Source: Candidatus Saccharimonadota bacterium (lineage in GTDB: Bacteria > Patescibacteriota > Saccharimonadia > Saccharimonadales > UBA4665). Taken from it: a stretch of DNA of 15,938 bases. Made by a program: the position numbers and the translations under genes. This document shows, piece after piece, positions 13,951-15,938 of the stretch. The first letter of the stretch is position 1; every line of letters starts with the position of its first letter. The DNA is taken from positions 1-15,938 of the forward strand of contig JAQGGU010000051.1 of the NCBI GenBank assembly GCA_028289265.1. Reading direction: 5' to 3'. The notes beneath the pieces were generated by a model, which saw nothing but the letters and a program-made list of their open reading frames with translations, did not search any database and had not been told where the DNA came from.

Positions 13951-13954
13951 GATT

Positions 13955-14353
13955 ATGTTCGATCATAGAACTCTACCCCAATCCACGGAAAATTATTTTG
14001 CCCCAGGTGGCCCTGAGGCTACTTTGCAGCAGCGCGCAACCCTTCTTAGGAATGCTATTGCCAGAGAGTACTATAGTGTAGCCGCCGCTGACCCTTCGGT
14101 CATAAGCCAGACTACTCCAGTAGTAGAACCAATGGCTGCAGTCGAAGAAAATACCTTTCAGGAATCCGCGTCTGCTGCCGGCGAAGCAGCGGTAAGCGCT
14201 TCGGTTAGCGAAGTGCCTGAACCCGCCGAAGGTCCCAACCTTTTCGATGTTGATCCTGCCCTCGATATGCTGAACCAGGATATGTTCCTAAAAGCTGCCC
14301 AGGAGGCAGTTGAGCAGGCGCATCGGGATGACCAGGAGTTACAGAATGCTTAA
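13955..14353 (+). CDS. Unknown small acidic protein
   Basis: A 132-residue protein starting 4 nt after the TatD stop codon. The first 45 residues look helical with Arg and Gln (TLQQRATLLRNAIAREYY). A central stretch of about 50 residues is low complexity, rich in Ala, Ser, Val, Glu and Pro, and probably disordered. The end is helical and acidic (LKAAQEAVEQAHRDDQELQNA). There is no signal peptide or membrane helix. No ribosome binding site is visible, so translation may be coupled to tatD; a -10-like TAAGAT (13941-13946) also lies 8 nt upstream. Its last 8 nt overlap the next gene, suggesting that the two products are made together. Function unknown. Confidence 0.75.
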   Translation: MFDHRTLPQSTENYFAPGGPEATLQQRATLLRNAIAREYYSVAAADPSVISQTTPVVEPMAAVEENTFQESASAAGEAAVSASVSEVPEPAEGPNLFDVDPALDMLNQDMFLKAAQEAVEQAHRDDQELQNA

Positions 14354-14714
14354 TCTGTTTAGCTTCAAACAAAAAGCTGAACAACGCCGTGCCGAAATGT
14401 ACCGCGCGCTTATTCACCACGAAGCAAAAATAGGCGGCGAACTCTTTGGTCCAGTGCCAAAAGGAAACCGTCGTGAGTTCTTCTGTCTCGATGAACACAC
14501 CTGGGTGTGGCACGAAGAATGGAAGGGTGCTGACGGTAAGCGCCACTTTATGATGACCCGTTATGACGTACGTCCAAATGGCGTCGTCAAATCTCAGGGC
14601 AATAGCTCGTACCAGAGTTTGAGCCGCGATGAACTTCGCAACTTCCACCGGGCTGTTCAGATGTACGGCGAACAAGTTCTTGGCGAATACGACAGAATGC
14701 TTGCTGCCGCTTAG
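14346..14714 (+). CDS. Unknown conserved-looking cytoplasmic protein
   Basis: A 122-residue protein (MLNLFSFKQKAEQRR...). The start at 14346 is set by AGGAG (14334-14338) 7 nt upstream and an overlap of 8 nt with the previous gene, a coupling arrangement; the longer frame from 14310 has no such support. The core carries a Trp- and His-rich stretch (REFFCLDEHTWVWHEEW) followed by RYDVRPNG and a C-terminal helix. This looks like a small globular fold of a kind I associate with CPR genomes, from memory and unverified. No catalytic signature is evident. A GCCGC-TTAG-GCGGC hairpin spans its stop codon (14706-14719). Confidence 0.8.
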   Translation: MLNLFSFKQKAEQRRAEMYRALIHHEAKIGGELFGPVPKGNRREFFCLDEHTWVWHEEWKGADGKRHFMMTRYDVRPNGVVKSQGNSSYQSLSRDELRNFHRAVQMYGEQVLGEYDRMLAAA

Positions 14715-14719
14715 GCGGC

Positions 14720-14832
14720 TCATTCTGGTTGCGCATTTTGGGCGCAATTCTGCGACTCCGGTCTTCACCGTATGGTAAATACGGCTCAGACGCGTCGCTT
14801 GAATTACACCCAACCTGCACTAACCAGAATGA
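14720..14832. ncRNA. Candidate structured RNA (three-way junction), strand uncertain
   Basis: An 11-bp closing stem P1 (14720-14730 with 14822-14832, perfect) encloses P2, GCGC/GCGC (14731-14734/14742-14745), and P3, AATTC plus GCGAC (14746-14750, 14752-14756) with GTCGC plus GAATT (14794-14798, 14801-14805). P3 contains a further hairpin, CCGTA/TACGG (14768-14772/14780-14784). P1, P2 and P3 abut without unpaired bases on the 5' side. The P2 loop TTGG (14738-14741) could pair with CCAA (14810-14813). I do not recognise a known riboswitch or RNA family. It may also be an inverted-repeat DNA element. Confidence 0.5.
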
Positions 14833-14836
14833 CCCT

Positions 14837-14866
14837 TAACAGTGGTGGAGCGTTGACTGTTATACT
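14837..14866 (+). promoter_or_regulatory. Extended -10 promoter with overlapping inverted repeat
   Basis: TGTTATACT (14858-14866) is a TGn extended -10; transcription would begin 1 to 3 nt before ATG 14875. The repeat TAACAGT-N12-ACTGTTA (14837-14843/14856-14862) covers the spacer and the edge of the -10, the position of a repressor operator. Confidence 0.5.
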
Positions 14867-14874
14867 GACTAGAG

Positions 14875-15938
14875 ATGAAACAGATTTATTTAGATTATGC
14901 TGCGGCTACTCCGGTTGATCCGGAGGTTTTTGAAGTTATGCTGCCATATTTTTCCGAAAAGTTTTATAATCCTTCGGCTGTATATTTGGCGGCGCACGAT
15001 GTATCGCGGGACTTATCAGCGGCGCGGTCGGCAGTGGCGCAGTGTATTGGCGCGCGTCCTGTTGAGGTGACTTTTACTGCTGGGGGTACAGAAGCGAATA
15101 ACCTGGCTATATTCGGCGTGTTGGCGGCTTTTCCGGGTTCGAAGATCGTAACCAGCAGTATTGAGCATGATTCGGTACTGGAGGCGGCACGCCAGCATGA
15201 CTGCACAGAGGCACCGGTAAATGAGCGGGGAATAGTAGATGTCGCTCGCTTGGAGCAGGTCATTGATGACGAGACGGTACTCATAAGTGTCATGTATGCA
15301 AACAATGAGATTGGCACCATACAGCCTATTCGCAATATCACGGCACTTGTTAGCCGTATTCGCTCAGAGAGGAAGGCTCGGGGAATAGCCCTGCCGCTCT
15401 ATGTGCATACTGATGCGGCGCAGGCGGGAAATTATCTTGATATTCATGTCTCAAGGCTCGGCGTTGACCTTATGACGCTTAACGGCGGTAAGATATATGG
15501 ACCGAAGGCTAGCGGTGTTCTCTATGTGCGTAGCGGTGTGGTGGTTCGTCCGCTCGTATACGGCGGCGGCCAGGAACATGGTCTGCGTAGTGGTACCGAG
15601 AACGTTGCGGGTGCTATTGGATTTGCGCGCGCATTAGAACTGGCGCAGGAAAAACGTGGTGACGAAACGCGGCGGTTGCAAGATTTGCAGCAGTATTTTA
15701 TTTCAGAGCTCAAGACTAAAATCTCTGAAGTGGTTATCAATGGTTCGCTGAAAAAGCGTTTGCCGAACAACGTCCATGTCACCATACCAGGGGCTGATAA
15801 CGAACGGTTGTTATTCGCTTTGGACGAAAGAGGTATTTTGGCGGCAGCCGGCTCGGCGTGTAGTGCGAGTAGTGATGAGGCCTCTCATGTCTTGTATGCC
15901 CTCGGGCTTTCAGATGAGAGGGCGCGGTCCAGTTTGCG
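14875..15938 (+). CDS. Cysteine desulfurase, NifS/IscS family (3' end outside window)
   Basis: The frame is open from ATG 14875 to the window edge, giving 354 residues of a protein usually about 380 to 400 long. It is a PLP enzyme that takes sulfur from cysteine for Fe-S cluster and thio-tRNA synthesis. Landmarks: N-terminal YLDYAAATPVDP, GGTEANN phosphate-binding segment, H98 in IEHDS stacking on PLP, D180 and Q183 in HTDAAQ, Schiff-base K206 in NGGKIYGPK, and the active Cys C329 in GSACSASS. The residue before K206 is Gly, where IscS and NifS mostly have His, though the Lys itself is present. The promoter gives a nearly leaderless mRNA. Partner genes (such as an IscU scaffold or a thiouridylase) would lie beyond the edge. 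Confidence 0.95.
   Translation, partial: MKQIYLDYAAATPVDPEVFEVMLPYFSEKFYNPSAVYLAAHDVSRDLSAARSAVAQCIGARPVEVTFTAGGTEANNLAIFGVLAAFPGSKIVTSSIEHDSVLEAARQHDCTEAPVNERGIVDVARLEQVIDDETVLISVMYANNEIGTIQPIRNITALVSRIRSERKARGIALPLYVHTDAAQAGNYLDIHVSRLGVDLMTLNGGKIYGPKASGVLYVRSGVVVRPLVYGGGQEHGLRSGTENVAGAIGFARALELAQEKRGDETRRLQDLQQYFISELKTKISEVVINGSLKKRLPNNVHVTIPGADNERLLFALDERGILAAAGSACSASSDEASHVLYALGLSDERARSSL

Noticed and set aside
14205..14813. 202-codon minus-strand open frame
   Set aside because: It lies opposite two well-supported overlapping plus-strand genes with a ribosome binding site, and its start falls within the structured region.
1..15938. UGA recoded as glycine (as in SR1/Gracilibacteria), CRISPR arrays, transposases
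   Set aside because: TGA ends frames with no continuing homology except at the A9 tract, where another frame explains the data; no regularly spaced repeats or transposase-like motifs were seen.

Overview
The window reads like a piece of a Candidate Phyla Radiation genome, most likely Candidatus Saccharibacteria (TM7). This is inferred from gene style and content, not from any database search. Genes are tightly packed and nearly all on the + strand. TGA, TAA and TAG all act as stops, so there is no sign of UGA recoding. Several genes have a -10 hexamer 6 to 8 nt before the start codon, which suggests leaderless mRNAs, while others carry clear GAGGAG-type ribosome binding sites. Both tRNA genes encode their CCA end.

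Layout. Positions 1-711: the 3' part of a secreted lipoprotein-like gene. 983-2549: an acidic protein of unknown function whose reading frame is broken at an A9 tract (1271-1279), followed by a rho-independent terminator (2585-2612). 2825-6191: an HdeD-family membrane protein and a Clp/Hsp100 ATPase, probably one transcript. The ATPase combines a McsA-like zinc knuckle with two AAA+ modules and lacks a visible ClpP-docking loop. 6234-9799: a GtrB/ArnC-like glycosyltransferase followed by a large fusion of a polytopic GT-C-like membrane region with a PIG-L deacetylase domain, which together look like an envelope-glycan module. 9800-10081: an AT-rich gap with a possible 29-residue minus-strand ORF, a weak terminator and the tRNA-Cys promoter.

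10082-10728: tRNA-Cys(GCA), a Nudix hydrolase and tRNA-Leu(UAA). 10729-10996: a compact, hairpin-rich cassette. It ends in an exact 16-nt copy of the tRNA-Leu 3' end, and each copy is followed by its own terminator. 11135-14714: a HIT protein with an altered catalytic triad, methionyl-tRNA synthetase, a TatD nuclease and two small conserved-looking unknown genes with overlapping or near-touching ends. 14720-14832: a candidate structured RNA (three-way junction closed by an 11-bp stem). 14875 to the window edge: a cysteine desulfurase preceded by an extended -10 promoter and an overlapping inverted repeat.

Most of the core is housekeeping (translation, protein quality control, sulfur transfer). 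The parts most worth a second look are the frame break at 1271, the Clp architecture, the GT-C/PIG-L fusion, the tRNA-Leu cassette and the structured region at 14720-14832. No CRISPR array, transposase, integrase or rRNA was seen.
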